Shown: positions 1 through 11,330 of the stretch, piece after piece | Layout: each line of letters opens with the position of its first letter | How positions within the stretch are numbered: position 1 is the first letter of the stretch | NCBI GenBank assembly: GCA_037074615.1 | Contig: CM073566.1 | Location: forward strand, 11,674,001-11,738,000 | Source: Leucaena leucocephala | Taxonomy: Eukaryota; Streptophyta; Magnoliopsida; Fabales; Fabaceae | DNA: 64,000 bases | Direction of reading: 5' to 3' | Notes under the pieces: generated by a model | Databases searched by the model: none | Told to the model about the DNA's origin: nothing | What the model saw: the letters and a program-made list of their open reading frames with translations, nothing else | Made by a program: the position numbers and the translations under genes

Positions 1-514
1 GAGAGATAGCCTGAATCTGAGATAGAGTGATATCTGTTCTATATGGAATGAATGGATATAGTGGAATGAGAGATGTGGCATGTATGAATTATTCTGGACT
101 GAATGAGCTGATATATTACGTGAATGATCTCCTCTTCAGTGCTAGCACATGAGTCCAACAATCTGTTAGCCCACTTGTTTCTGTTAGCTATGTGCCCAAT
201 CTGTTATCCACTCTGTTCAGTCCAGCTGTGACCTTCTTGCTAGTACATTCTAATTAATCTTATCCAATTCAGTTACAGTAACAAGTTGACTTGATGCTTA
301 ATGAGCATATCCTGCAATGGGAATTTAAAAGATCAAATTATTTATCTAATAAGATAATATTCCCATATATGACCAAAATTATATTAATTAATTCCCCATT
401 ATTCTAATTTTATTTTATTAATTAATTGCTCATCATATTGGTAAATGGGGACAAAATCAATAATACAACTCTCTTTAAACAAACAAAAATCAATATAAAA
501 ATAAGAGTTTATCA
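1..514 (-). repeat. 3' LTR of the Athila-like element (partial)
   Basis: Positions 1-350 align with 8630-8945 of the right-hand LTR, with many substitutions. The LTR ends at 514 (TTATCA on the plus strand), next to a pyrimidine-rich tract that is the polypurine tract of the minus strand. The rest lies before the window. Positions 350-514 are the LTR's own 5' end and are missing from the truncated right-hand copy. Confidence 0.75.
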
Positions 515-526
515 ATTCCCCCACAC
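515..526 (-). other. polypurine tract, Athila-like element
   Basis: On the minus strand this reads AAGTGTGGGGGAAT directly before the LTR start TGATAAACTC. A purine run at this place is the plus-strand primer of LTR elements. A similar purine string lies near 2185-2200. Confidence 0.7.
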
Positions 527-2450
527 TTAGCTTTTGTACTCCTAGCAAAATTATGGATCAAAATTGAAATTCAAACACAATATGTCCAACAAAATTGGCA
601 AAATAGATTTAGAATAAGCACTTGCAATCATCAATCTTTTCCTTTAGTTGGCAACAATCCAGACTAATCTCCTATTAATCAAAGAATCTAACTCATGTAA
701 TTAAATCATAGTAAGCAACTAGGTTAAGATTTTCTCACAAGGAATAATGTTTCACTCACTCTCTTATCAAGGTATTTTTCACTCAACTATTTAGCTTAGG
801 CTTCCCATATAGGCTTGTAACCATCATACATCTCCACCACTAAATGCCACAAGGGTTGTGAATCAAAGGGTCTTTATTAGGTTGTAATATTGGAAAGGCT
901 AAATGATGAAATAGAAATAAGTGTCAATGATTAATGAAATACTACACATGATCTTACTTCTTCAAGGTACTTCAATTCTCAGTCACAATTCCAATTATGC
1001 AACTGCAGAAAATAATAAGTCATCATCTAACTTCCTTTCATTCAAGTTGAATAGCACATCTTTCTTATCATCTGGTCTATCTCTTCTTTATTTTTCTCTT
1101 CTTTCTCCTTTCTTTCTTTTTTTCTTCTTTTCCCTATTCTTTTTCTCTTTGTTTTTTTCTATCAACTATTGAGCCAGATAGCAATAATATTGAAGTTCAA
1201 ATATTCAACTAGTGATTGCACTTAAAAATTATTTCACAGTTAAAGACTTACTGCAACAACAAATATCTTGTACATCATTCATTAATCAAGGTTGGAATTT
1301 CTTAAAGAAAATGAAGGTCTCAAAAGGTTTAACTAAATGATTTAATATTTATGTGGGTTACTATTTGGTCAAAAGAGTTTTGAAAGAAATTCCCTTATCA
1401 TATTCATAATTCCAAGAAGCTAATGAAGTTTTAAATCAAGTATTGAGACAAGTTCTACAAAGTTACCAAACTAAATGGTGTCACACGATATTAAGGAATA
1501 TATGTTGGAGGCTCAAAATCCTTCCATACGGTTTACTCACCCTAATTAACTCACCATGACTAGATTACAAAAATTTTAAACAAAATACATGAGACTAATC
1601 ATTCCTGATGCACAATTTTCAATAGTCAATCAATGAAACAAGCAACTCACACTTCATTTAGTTTGCCAATATTCAAAAGTACTTGTTCAAAGTTCAATTT
1701 GATTCCATAAAAAACCAAGCAATAATCAGAATAAAATAGAAGAATTTTTTAGTAGAGGGTCACTTGTAGTCGCTATAAAAAGGACACTAGGTCGCGACTA
1801 TTTATCACAGAGAAGAAATATTCAGAAAATAAGGAATATTGGTTGCAACAAAGATAGACACTCGTCGTGACATAAAATCAAATAGAGTAAACTTGTTTAA
1901 CACACATGCTCTAGTTGTGACCCAAATTTTCAATCCTGTCATGACCAAAATTCACAGAGGGTTACAGCCGCGATAAAGATAAGCACAAATCATGACTACA
2001 CATCATATATGGGTAAACTTCAGACAATAAGAACTCCTGGTCGCGACAAAAATGTATAATGGTGCGACTATTTTTCATAGAGAAGAAACTTGACATATTC
2101 GAAGGCAGTCGTGATAAGAACAACATAAGGTCACTACCAAAAGACACAAAATCACAACAATTATCTGATTTTTATTTATCCTCCCCCACACTTATTTTCT
2201 ACATTGTCCTCAATGTGAAGAACTAATGAAACACATGCAAAGATAGAAGTAATGAGGACAAAACTGAACCAGAATCTAAGATAAATTCATGAGAGTTTCT
2301 ATCTACCCCTACTAACTTGGTCTCCTCCCCCACGCTTAATGAATAAATAATAGCTTAAGTATATAAGAAAAACTATGTAAAATAGACTATTATAAGTGGG
2401 AAAACAAGGAAGGAGATAACCTGCATATCATGGGGGTCATAAGTTCTCTT
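527..2450 (-). other. 3' non-coding part of the Athila-like element
   Basis: About 1.9 kb between the integrase scrap and the polypurine tract with no convincing reading frame. A pyrimidine-rich stretch lies at 1070-1160. At 2180-2220 the minus strand carries a GAGGACAATG motif followed by a purine-rich AAGTGTGGGGGAGG, which I associate with sequence downstream of pol in plant Ty3/gypsy elements. It also holds a GTCGCGAC-type array (1769-2068). Confidence 0.55.
1769..2068. repeat. GTCGCGAC minisatellite, array 1
   Basis: Degenerate palindromic cores start at 1769, 1791, 1842, 1864, 1914, 1938, 1967, 1989, 2040 and about 2061. Steps are 22, 51, 22, 50, 24, 29, 22, 51 and about 21. Exact GTCGCGAC occurs at 1791 and 2040; the others are mostly C-to-T or G-to-A variants. 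Confidence 0.75.
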
Positions 2451-2451
2451 T

Positions 2452-2565
2452 GTACAGCTTTAATAAATGGCCATTAACCTGGAATACTGTAACATCTGCT
2501 TCACTTGGCACACATTTTCTTATAACTTGATCACTACATATCTTCCATAATATGGGTGGTTCCTA
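2452..2565 (-). pseudogene. integrase remnant, internally deleted
   Basis: On the minus strand, 2565-2491 reads WKICSDQVIRKCVPSEADV, resembling the stretch just before the zinc-binding domain of Ty3/gypsy integrase. It passes directly into FQVNGHLLKLY (2484-2452), resembling the extreme C-terminus of Athila-type integrase. The zinc-binding and DDE catalytic parts that should lie between are missing. The frame also has a stop near 2566. Family membership is inferred from motif resemblance. Confidence 0.6.
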
Positions 2566-2569
2566 TATG

Positions 2570-3018
2570 TAATACTTTTCCTCATGCTTGATCTTTTGGT
2601 CCCCTATATCTCTCTGCTCTATATCTTCATGCTCTTTTTGATGCTAGTTCTTATCTGATTTCTGACTTTCAATTCTGGAACTAGCAACGGCTTCATGTAT
2701 ACCAGCTAGTTGTGCAGCAACCTTCAATCCAACTTGCTCATTCTGTTACAACATCCTCTTCTCTTTGCTGCTTTTTGATTCTGGACTAAATGAAGGTTTT
2801 TCTTCAATCAATTCCTCAGTTCTAGATCTATTTTACTTCCCATTTTCTCTATTATCCCTCTTATCATCATCAAATTTGACTTTTCCAACTATTTTTCCAT
2901 TTCTCAAGCTTGTGTCATTCATAGATTTGGGGTTAACAACTATATTTGAAGGTAGATTTCCACCAATCTTTGTCTGAAGATCACTCACTGAATTAGCTAA
3001 CTAAGATACATAGCTAGT
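2570..3018 (-). pseudogene. Athila-like gag, C-terminal part
   Basis: On the minus strand from the LTR junction the frame reads LANSVSDLQTKIGGNLPSN, resembling the conserved C-terminal gag motif of Athila-type elements. A lysine/glutamate-rich tail with stops follows down to about 2570, where it meets integrase-like sequence. It is the continuation of the gag piece at 5494-6760, cut off by the LTR at 3019-5488. Confidence 0.65.
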
Positions 3019-5493
3019 TGTACCATCCCAATTTTTGGTCTAGGAGAACTGGGAAGTAGTCTGATATGGGCAGGCTGCTAAACCCGTAGTCCTAGGGTGG
3101 TAATCTGATATGGGCGGATTACTTACCTGTATTTTGTAGGAATCCGAGGGATGAGTAAGTCCTTCAGGATTTAAAGGTGAGTTAAGTCTTTAACCTACAT
3201 AATTGGGATAGTTCACCTAGGTTCAAAATGAGGAATGTGAGGAATGTCCTAAGTCTTAAGCATAGGAATTCTGCAGGTAGCTTGATATGGGCTGGCTCCT
3301 GTGTAAGATAACCTGATATGGGCGGGTTGTCAAGCCTTTCAATTAACGATGACTCCCGAAGAGTTTAAGGGATGAGTTATTGAAAGAGAATTTCTAGAAC
3401 TTAAGATGAAGGATGAGAAGCTGAGTAACGAGGCCAGAAAGAGAATGCAGGGGCATAATCGTAATTATGGAAAATATCGGGCTGTAGCCGATGAGTACCA
3501 TATTTTTCCAAAAAATAGAGAAAATTATGCTGATCATTTCACTAAACTATGAAATGTGTATATGAGGTCCCTATGTATCTGAAAGAATTAGAAATGTGAC
3601 CAAGGGTAAAATGGTCATTTTTTAAAAGTGTGCGTGGGAGCGTACTTTCAGGCCAAAATAGCCCGTCCCGGATAAAATATCTGAAAATACCGGGAGATAG
3701 AGAAAAGAATTCCGGGTTGAATGACGCACACAGAATTTTGATTTGAGGTCCCAATTTTTCTGTAAAAATTCTTGAAAATGGGAATTTACAGTTATAATCG
3801 GTAAAGGAAAGGCAGTCCGAATAGAGATGATCGGACTGTGGCCAGAGGCCATACAGTGTTTTCTAAGGCCTTTAGTGACACCAGGGAAGGCCCAGGCCCA
3901 TTAGATCAGTCCAGTGGTAAAAGGGGCCGGTGTCCGGGAAAAAGGTGCGAATGACGAAAATGCCCCTATGTTATAGAACAGCTCAAGAATGAGTAAAGGG
4001 TATTTTGGTCATTTGCCTAAGGTTAGACAGTCCAGGCAAGTTATCTGGATAGTTGACCAGGGTCAAAGAATACTCTGGTAATATGGGAAAAGATAATAAT
4101 GCCCCTAGACCTAATAAAGTAAAGAAAGAGAGACTAAGGGCATTTTGGTAATTTGCCAAGGGATGTTTCTTGGGAATCATGCCATCAGAGTACTTGGGGT
4201 GGATCAGAGACCCAAGATGATATTCCCAGGCCCAAAAACGCAGGCCCAGTGATTCAGGGGAAAAGTGGCATTAAAATAATGATTTAATGACTTTTCAGTA
4301 AAGTAAAGTTACTCGGTTGGCACGATAACACGTGGCGCGATCTCAGCCGTTGATTCCAGTGCAAGACTCTGGAACTGTCTGGAAATGCTGAAGGAAACTG
4401 CCATCGAAGGAAACTATAAATACCCCCTCCCCATTCATTTGCATCACGGTTTTGGGCAAGAAAGAGAGAGAAAGAAGAGAGAGAAGGAGAAAGAAAGAAG
4501 AAAGGAAATTCTGGCAGAGCTGGAAGCAGTATAGAGATAGTAGAGTTCTGCTAAGCCTTTGAGGTAGTAACTAATCCTAGCTTTTATGTAATGTCTTTGT
4601 GATTTGTTGTGCTATTGTTTGGTTGGATTGTTGTCTTATATGTTATGCTTGAAGCTCTATTACAATGCTATGATCATATGTTATTGAATATGGAAGCACG
4701 CAGCATACTTATCTGTACACAATCACAAGAAAGCACTGTCACTCTGCATTACATATATTGTTATGATTATTACTACTGAGATTCCCCCGAATCTCATTCC
4801 CCATATCTAACCCATTACAGGGAGATTATGTTGAAGTGAATTCTAAGAATTTTGAGAGACACCGTTATGTTGCCGAAACTAAGACTGAATATCAGTATAT
4901 GATAAGTACTGTGTACGTTTGTGCTGTCTAAGGAGGATGGAAGTGAGTGGACCTAGCTGGTTCATCTAGTCTTTCCTGGGTACTTACGTAGAATGGTAGT
5001 TCTCATGAGGGAATTACCGAATCAGTACGGTTCAGTTCTTTGTAAAGATAAAGCCTAGCGGTTATACTGCCGAAGTTTGGGTAGGAAAAGATGTAATAGA
5101 AATATGAGAATTTTGTATATGCTTTGTTGTATGACACTTTGCTATTCATTAATAAACATTGTTTGGCATGTTCAATTTGTGGATGATGAATTAAAAGAGA
5201 AATTCGCAGGTCCTGAGGTAGCAGTGTTTTGACCTCAGTTTGACTTAGTAAACGAAGGAGTTTGGCCACGAAATTTGGTGAACCGATTGTACACATCTGA
5301 GGCATTACGTGGATAGGTAATAAGCCTTGTTTGGATGTGTAGAATGAGATTAATCAGTTCTCAAATTAAAGGTTCAGAATAAGGAACTTAAGAGTAGAAA
5401 TTTTAATTTCTGGGCTTAAGTTAAGATATAATCGAGCTAATATTGCTTCCGCAAGTGTACTCTGAGGAGTCTAAGGGAGGATGTTTCACCAGC
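3014..5493 (+). mobile_element. solo LTR, family A, inserted in gag
   Basis: The LTR runs 3019-5488, opening TGTACCATCCC and closing GGATGTTTCA. It aligns along its length with the family-A LTRs at 15964 onward but is about 300 bp shorter in the U3 part before the TATA box. There is no primer site or internal domain, so it is a solo LTR. The flanking 5-mers CTAGT (3014-3018) and CCAGC (5489-5493) differ by two C/T transitions, as expected for an aged, methylated TSD. Both sides belong to one gag reading sense, which confirms insertion. Confidence 0.8.
4415..4422 (+). promoter_or_regulatory. TATA box of family-A solo LTR
   Basis: TATAAATA followed by a C-run and then a GA-rich tract (4457-4510). 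The same arrangement occurs in every family A, B and C LTR here, so this is the likely U3/R promoter. Confidence 0.65.
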
Positions 5494-6760
5494 CATGTTT
5501 GAAGCCTTGATTTCCCACTGTTCTATCTTGTTTCCAAAATAGCAAACTTAGAATTTGTCATTGCTAGGTTGCTCTCCACTGTAGATCTTAAGTCCTTGAA
5601 GTTAAATATGAAATTTGTGTTTATGGAGTTTATATTTGAGTTTATCATATTAATGCTCTTGATTGTCTCAGATATACTATAATCCTTTGAAGTAGAAGGT
5701 ACTTCCACAGCTCTAGAAGATTCAACCACTTGCTTGTCATTGTTGAATCTATTTTGCCCAAAATTCCTATCTCCACGTCCATCCCTTTATCTAAAATTTG
5801 GATGATCTGTCCATCCTTCATTATATGTGTTGGACTATGGATTCCTTTATGGATACTAATTTTGTTTGCCTTAGTAGATGGCTGATACATCTTCATAGTG
5901 TGTAGGATATTTGTCACTGTTATGCATTGGAGAAGAACAAAGCTGACAACTAGGAACAACTAGAGCTTGAGAGTATGGGCTTTGAATATGTGTATTGCTT
6001 AATTGATCAGTTAACTTGTTGATCTAAGCATTCATAGCAGCAATTTGAGAAGACAGATTATTATAATCTTGAGAAGACCTTGAAGAAACCTTATAAACTT
6101 GTCTAGCATCATACCCCTATCCTGCTGGTCATTATTTGCTCTCTTCTCAATCAAATTCCATGCTTCATCAGGAATTAAGTCATCAACGGAATCCCCAGCA
6201 GCTACATCTAAATTATTTATGTCTGTAGTATACAATCCTAAATGAAAATACTGCACCAAATGTTCACTTGGCATATGGTGGTATGGACATCTAGCTAGCA
6301 GCTCTTGAAACCTTCCACAAAGCTCATCAAAAGACTCTTGAGCAAACTATTTTGTAGAAAAAATCTCCTTCCTCAATATAGCAGTCTTGAAAGTAGGGAA
6401 ATGTCTCTCTAAGAAAGCATTCCTCAAGTTAGTCTAGGAGTCTAAGGTATGAGGTGTATGATGTGGCAACATATAAAACCATTCCTTTGCCTTTCCTTCA
6501 AGCGTAAAATGGAATACTTATCTTTGCACATCATCCATATCAACACCTATAGGTTTCATAGATGAGCAAATCCACTACATAGTCTCCAAGTGCTTGAAAG
6601 GATCCTCACCTGCCAATCCATAAAACTTTGGTAAGTTACATAACAAAGGGCCTTTTAACTCAAAATTAACATCTAAAGCAGGACAATTGTGAAAAGGGTC
6701 AAAGTTTGCATTAGAAGAAGTGAGTTCTCTTATGCTTCTACGTGCCTTTCTATTATTCAT
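5494..6760 (-). pseudogene. Athila-like gag, N-terminal and central part
   Basis: Read leftward on the minus strand. A frame starting at 6760 contains FELKGPLLCNLPKFYGLAGEDPFKHLETM in its second half, resembling the N-terminal core of plant Athila-type gag. It continues through a stop into VFHFTLEGKAKEWFYMLP, FLERHFPTFKTA and LVQYFHLGLYTTD (about 6240), the usual order of the retrotransposon gag domain. Several in-frame stops (after LETM, near DVQR, after TLDS) and a decayed 3' half down to 5494 make it non-functional. The family-A LTR at 3019-5488 separates it from its C-terminus. Confidence 0.7.
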
Positions 6761-7732
6761 GTTATTCTCTTCACGTTGGTCATTTTAATTATTTTGATTA
6801 TGAGTATGAGCTTCACCCTCATTAACATGCTCCATGACAAAAATGATTATCTAAGATATCACAAAATGCAAATTCAGTCTCAGCTGCAACATATTGACTA
6901 GAAAAACTAACCTCAACAATAGATGCAACATTAGATTGATTTAAGATTTAGCTTTCTTAATTTACCTAAGTGTTCTATTGATTTCTCTATCTAAAGGAAA
7001 GAATTCAGAGCTTCTGGTTATGCAAATCACACTCAATAACTATGCAGGATATCAAGTACATAAAAAATATAGCATTGCCAAAAATTGAGATCAAGTAATC
7101 GTAGTACAAAATGCTCAGGTCGTGATGCAAAATGACTTTAGTCACGACTAACAATCACAAAGAGCTGTAATCGTGACAAAAATGAACTTCAAGTCATGAC
7201 TGTTAGTCATAGAGAGCAAAATTTTTTAAACAGGATTTTTGGTCGCAACCAAATGTCACTTTGGTTACAACTAAAAAATCACAGAGAGCCAATGCTTAAA
7301 GTTAACAATTTTTGGTTGCGACCAAATGTCACTCTAGTCATGGCTAAAAATCATAGAGAGTAAATCTGAATTAAACAATGATTTTTGGTTGTGATTAGGT
7401 ATCAATTTAGTTGCAACTAAAATTCACAGCGAAGACAACTTGATGAAAAAAATGTTTGGTGACCAAAAAGCTCTCCGGTCGCGACTAAAAGTTATAGAGA
7501 GCAAATATGAGTTGAAAACTAATTTCAAGTTGGGACAAATATGTATCTAGTCATGACTAAAAATCATAGAGACTCTTAGAAATCAATTTTTCACTATAGT
7601 CACGACTAAACAGGCCATTGGTCACGACATAAAAAGACAAAACACTAAATTCATAGAAAAACTAAAATACCTATATTCTTTTTATGTCTTTTAGGCCCAG
7701 CAGATTATTTAGAAAACCTTAACAAGTAAGGC
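6761..7732 (-). other. leader of the Athila-like element
   Basis: About 1 kb between the primer site and the gag start with no credible reading frame. Its main feature is the repeat array at 7119-7485, plus further degenerate cores to about 7630. Confidence 0.55.
7119..7485. repeat. GTCGCGAC minisatellite, array 2
   Basis: Cores start at 7119, 7141, 7170, 7193, 7242, 7264, 7315, 7337, 7388, 7410 and 7478. Steps are 22, 29, 23, 49, 22, 51, 22, 51, 22 and 68. Only 7478 is an exact GTCGCGAC; the rest are one or two transitions away. Many cores are followed by CTAAAAATCACAGAG-like sequence. Weaker copies continue to about 7630. Confidence 0.75.
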
Positions 7733-7750
7733 TTCCCGGTAACGGTGCCA
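7733..7750 (-). other. primer-binding site, Asp-tRNA type
   Basis: The minus strand reads TGGCACCGTTACCGGGAA three bases inside the LTR end. It matches the complement of the plant tRNA-Asp 3' end, known as the Athila primer, except for a few G-to-A-type changes consistent with decay. Confidence 0.75.
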
Positions 7751-7753
7751 TTT

Positions 7754-8957
7754 TGATAACTATCATTTTAATTATAAAAAAAAACTAAGCTAACCAATAG
7801 TAGAGTAAAGTCTGGTCTAGATCATCCTTCACAAGGAGCCTAAATGGATGCTAAAGTTCCTAACTAATCCAATGAGCCACAAATTAACAAATTAATCAGA
7901 TGAATTTTGAGATGAGATATTGAATAACTTCTGAATGTAAATCCTATGCTACTGTTTATGAATTTAGATGTTAATGATGATGATATAAATCAACAACATG
8001 TGTGTTCCCTTGGAGATTACCTTCATTATCCACAGAATATGAGGAGTTAATTAGTTAAATTATAATGTGGTAGCTAACAACTCATAGCTAAATCTCTACC
8101 AAAGCAACAACTCGCATACATTGAATAAATAAATATGAATCATTCAACTCAAGAGGTAGAAGAAGATGAATTAAATAGATAAAACTGCACTCTGCTATAG
8201 AATTTCTCTAATTAACCATAGCCATGTCCAACTAGAACAAGCATGAGGATCAATCAAAGCTCAATTAAACATAATCAGGAAATCCAACTCAGTTCCCTAA
8301 TATTGATCATCTACTAACTATAATTGAATCAATAAAACCAAAATTAACTACATTAACTCGATACAATTAGATATGGAATTAAAGACATAATTAAACTCCC
8401 TGTTTCAGATCAAGGATTCTAGTTCAGCATTATCTCCAAGAGAGTATAATAGATCTAACCTTCTATTGCTGTCAAGACCTCAACAGTAGCAGTACATAGA
8501 TCAGTAACAGTCATGGTGAATGTAGAAGGAGAAGATAAAGATGGGAACATTACTTTCCTCTTGTTCTATTGTTTAGAACAGATGAAAGAGAGAGAATGGA
8601 TATGGAGAGAGAAGTGTGAGACGGAGAGAGAGATGGACTGAATCTGAGATGGAGTGATATCTGTTCTATGTGGAATAAATAGATGCAGTGCAATGAGAGA
8701 TGTGGCATGTATGAACTGTTCTGGAGTGAATGAGATGATATATTGCGTGAATAATCTCCTCACCAATGCCAGTACATGAGTCCAATAATCTGTTATCCAC
8801 TCTGTTCAGTCCAACTATCACCTCCTTGCCATTACATTATGATTAATCTTATCCAATTCAGTTACAACAACAAGTTGACTTGGCGCTTAATGAGCATTTT
8901 CTGCAATGGGAATTTAAAAGATACAAATTATTTTTCTAATAAGATACAAATTATTTT
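7754..8957 (-). repeat. 5' LTR of the Athila-like element, truncated
   Basis: It begins on the plus strand at TGATAACTATC next to the primer site and aligns with the left LTR over about 8630-8945. The last roughly 165 bp present in the left copy (350-514) are missing. The break coincides with an 18-bp direct repeat (about 8919-8936 and 8942-8959), beyond which the next LTR starts. Confidence 0.7.
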
Positions 8958-8959
8958 TC

Positions 8960-11330
8960 AATTCAGTTCCTTCTCTATCTTTCTCATGCTTGGCCGTGCA
9001 TAATGAAGAGGAAGGGGGGGTATTTATAGTTTTGGTCAATGGCATTCCCATAATTTTGAAGCCATCTGATCCTGTGGTCCTGGATTTTCCAGAATTTCCT
9101 ATTTTTCTTTATTCCTTTTACTGCATCATGCATGACATCATCTCAAGGCCACCTCATGGGACACCTCATCGCCACATTCTTCACATGCATAATTCCTGGA
9201 CACCTTATCAGCTGACTCAGCATTTCCAGTCCAATCCAGTACCGGTCTGGTCCGATTTCTCACAAACCGGACTCAACGGCTGAGATTGTGCCACATGTCC
9301 TCAACTTTTCTTCTGCCTCTAAGATGACACCAAGTGGCATCTGGAAGGGACCTTTCACGCCTTCCAATGCTATCCAGATAAACCTAGGACTTTATCTGAT
9401 CACCTTCTCGATTATCGTGCCGACCGAGTAACTTTACTTTATTGAAACAACATTAAAATAGTATTTTAATGCCACTTTTTCCCACATACTTCATGGGCTA
9501 CGTTTTTTTTGGGCCTTGGAATATTATCTTGGGTCTCTGATCAAGCTCAAGTACTCTGATGGCTCGATTCCCAAGAAATAGCCCTTGGCAAATTACCAAA
9601 ATACCCCTGAGTGCCATTTCTTGCGCTATCTTAGCCCTAAGGGTAAAATCGTCATTTTACACCTTTCTGTACCCTGTCAGGGTATATACTGACTTTGAGT
9701 AACTTTATCTGTATGTGCCTTGGCTCCTGGGCCTGTCCAGAATGACCAAAATGCCCTCCATTCATCTGTTACTCTTTAGTACAACACAGGGGCATTTTCA
9801 TAATTTCGCACTTTTTCGGGGTTCTGCTGGACACTGGCCCACCTATCAGTCCAAGGGTCTTACTGGGCCTTTGATGGCGCCATTATTGGGCCTTTCAGGG
9901 TCCACTACCTTCATGGCACTCATTACGAGGAATCCTCCCTTTCAATGATTATTGAATATTTTATCTATTATTCACCGTTTATACACATATCCGGACACCG
10001 GCTCCTTCTGTCCGATACACTGGCCTGCGGTGTTCAGGCATCCCTGTGAGTCATATCAGTCATCTGACTGAGATCATCCGAACTCATTCAGTCCCTTTTT
10101 AAATACTGATAAATCTCCCTATCGGATACCCGGAGGCCTCACACTCCCTCTGGATTTTCTAATTTGCGAATAACTTTTTCTATAGGCCTCCTATCGATAT
10201 TCTGTCAGTTTCCTGACATCCGCCCCATAAGGACGCATCATCCTGTATTTTCTCACTTAGATCTGAAATCTAGGATATCCGGTAGGAATTTTTATAACTT
10301 TTGGACTATCAGATCAATTCTGGCTATCTGGAGTCTTGAAAAATTCCTGTATTAAGCCAGATTACCGAGCGTCACTTGCTCTCTCTACCGGTGAAATCTG
10401 GGACTGAAATGCTTTCGGGCAGTCCAAACCACTTCCGGCCTGACTTTCTTTATTTACAATTTAGCCCCAGGGAACTTTTCTTCTTTTCATTTAAGTCCCT
10501 TTTTACTTGGCTAAAATTACACTTAAGGACCCCACATTTTTGTCTACTTTTCCTTTTTGGCTTTAAACTTTCCATAATTGCACTTAAGTCCTTCCATTTC
10601 CTTTCTTTACTTTACTAGGTCTAGGGGCATTATTGTCTTTTCATATCTTACCAGAGTATTCTCTGACCCTGGTCAACTATCCAGATACCCTTTCTTGACT
10701 GTCTAACCTTAGCCAAATGACCAAAATACCCTTTACTCATTCTTCAGTTATTCTATAACATAAGGGCATTTTCGTCATTTTACATATTTTTCCCGGACAC
10801 TGGCCCCTCTTACCACTGAACTGATATTATGGGCCTGGGCCTTCCCTGGTGTCACTATGGGCCTTAGAAAAACACTGTATGGCCTCTGGCCATAGTCCGA
10901 TCATCTCTATTCGGACTGCTCTTCCTTTACCGATTATAACTGTAAATTCCCATATTCGAGAATATTTACAAAAAAATCGGGACCTCAAATCAAAATTCTG
11001 TGTTGCGTCATTCAACCCGGAATCCTTTTCTCTATCTCCCGGTATTTTCAGATATTTTATCCGTACCGGGCTATTTTTGCCTGAAAGTACGCTCCCGCGC
11101 ACACTTTTCAAAAATGACCATTCTATCCTTGGTCACATTTCTAATTCTTTCATACACATAGAGACCTCATATGCACATTTCACAATTCAGTGAAATGATC
11201 AGCATAATTTTCTCTATTTTCTGGCAAAATATGGTACTCATCGGCTACCAGCCCGATCTTTCCCATAATTATGATTATGCCCTTGAATTCTCTTTCTGGC
11301 ATCTCTAGGCCTAAAAATTGGGATGTTACA
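8960..11330 (-). mobile_element. truncated mosaic LTR, family B-like start, family C-like body
   Basis: Minus-strand LTR opening TGTAACATCCCAATTTTTAGG at 11330. From 11330 to about 10620 it follows families A/B. From about 10615 to 8990 it follows the family-C LTR (compare 39930-41500). It stops just past the TATA box and lacks R/U5, so it is truncated at its 3' side. No primer site or coding sequence is present. Confidence 0.65.
9021..9028 (-). promoter_or_regulatory. TATA box of the mosaic LTR
   Basis: TATTTATA on the plus strand (TATAAATA on the minus), followed on the minus strand by sequence matching the start of the family-C transcript region (CGGCCAAGCATGAGAAAG). Confidence 0.55.

Larger units (their letters stand above)
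1..8957 (-). mobile_element. Athila-like Ty3/gypsy element, decayed and internally deleted
   Basis: The element is read on the minus strand: 5' LTR at right (7754-8957, truncated), Asp-tRNA primer site 7733-7750, leader, gag (6760 down to 2570, split by an inserted LTR), a scrap of integrase (2452-2565), 3' non-coding DNA, polypurine tract near 515-526 and 3' LTR ending at 514 and running off the window. The LTRs open TGATAA and close TTATCA. Protease, RT and RNase H coding is absent, so it cannot move on its own. The two LTRs align from position 1 with about 8630 but differ often, so the insertion is old. The Athila-like label rests on the gag motifs and the Asp-tRNA primer site. Confidence 0.8.

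Noticed and set aside
921..1172. 83-residue frame at the left end
   Set aside because: Half of it is a Phe/Ser/Leu run from a pyrimidine-rich tract in the 3' non-coding part of a minus-strand element.
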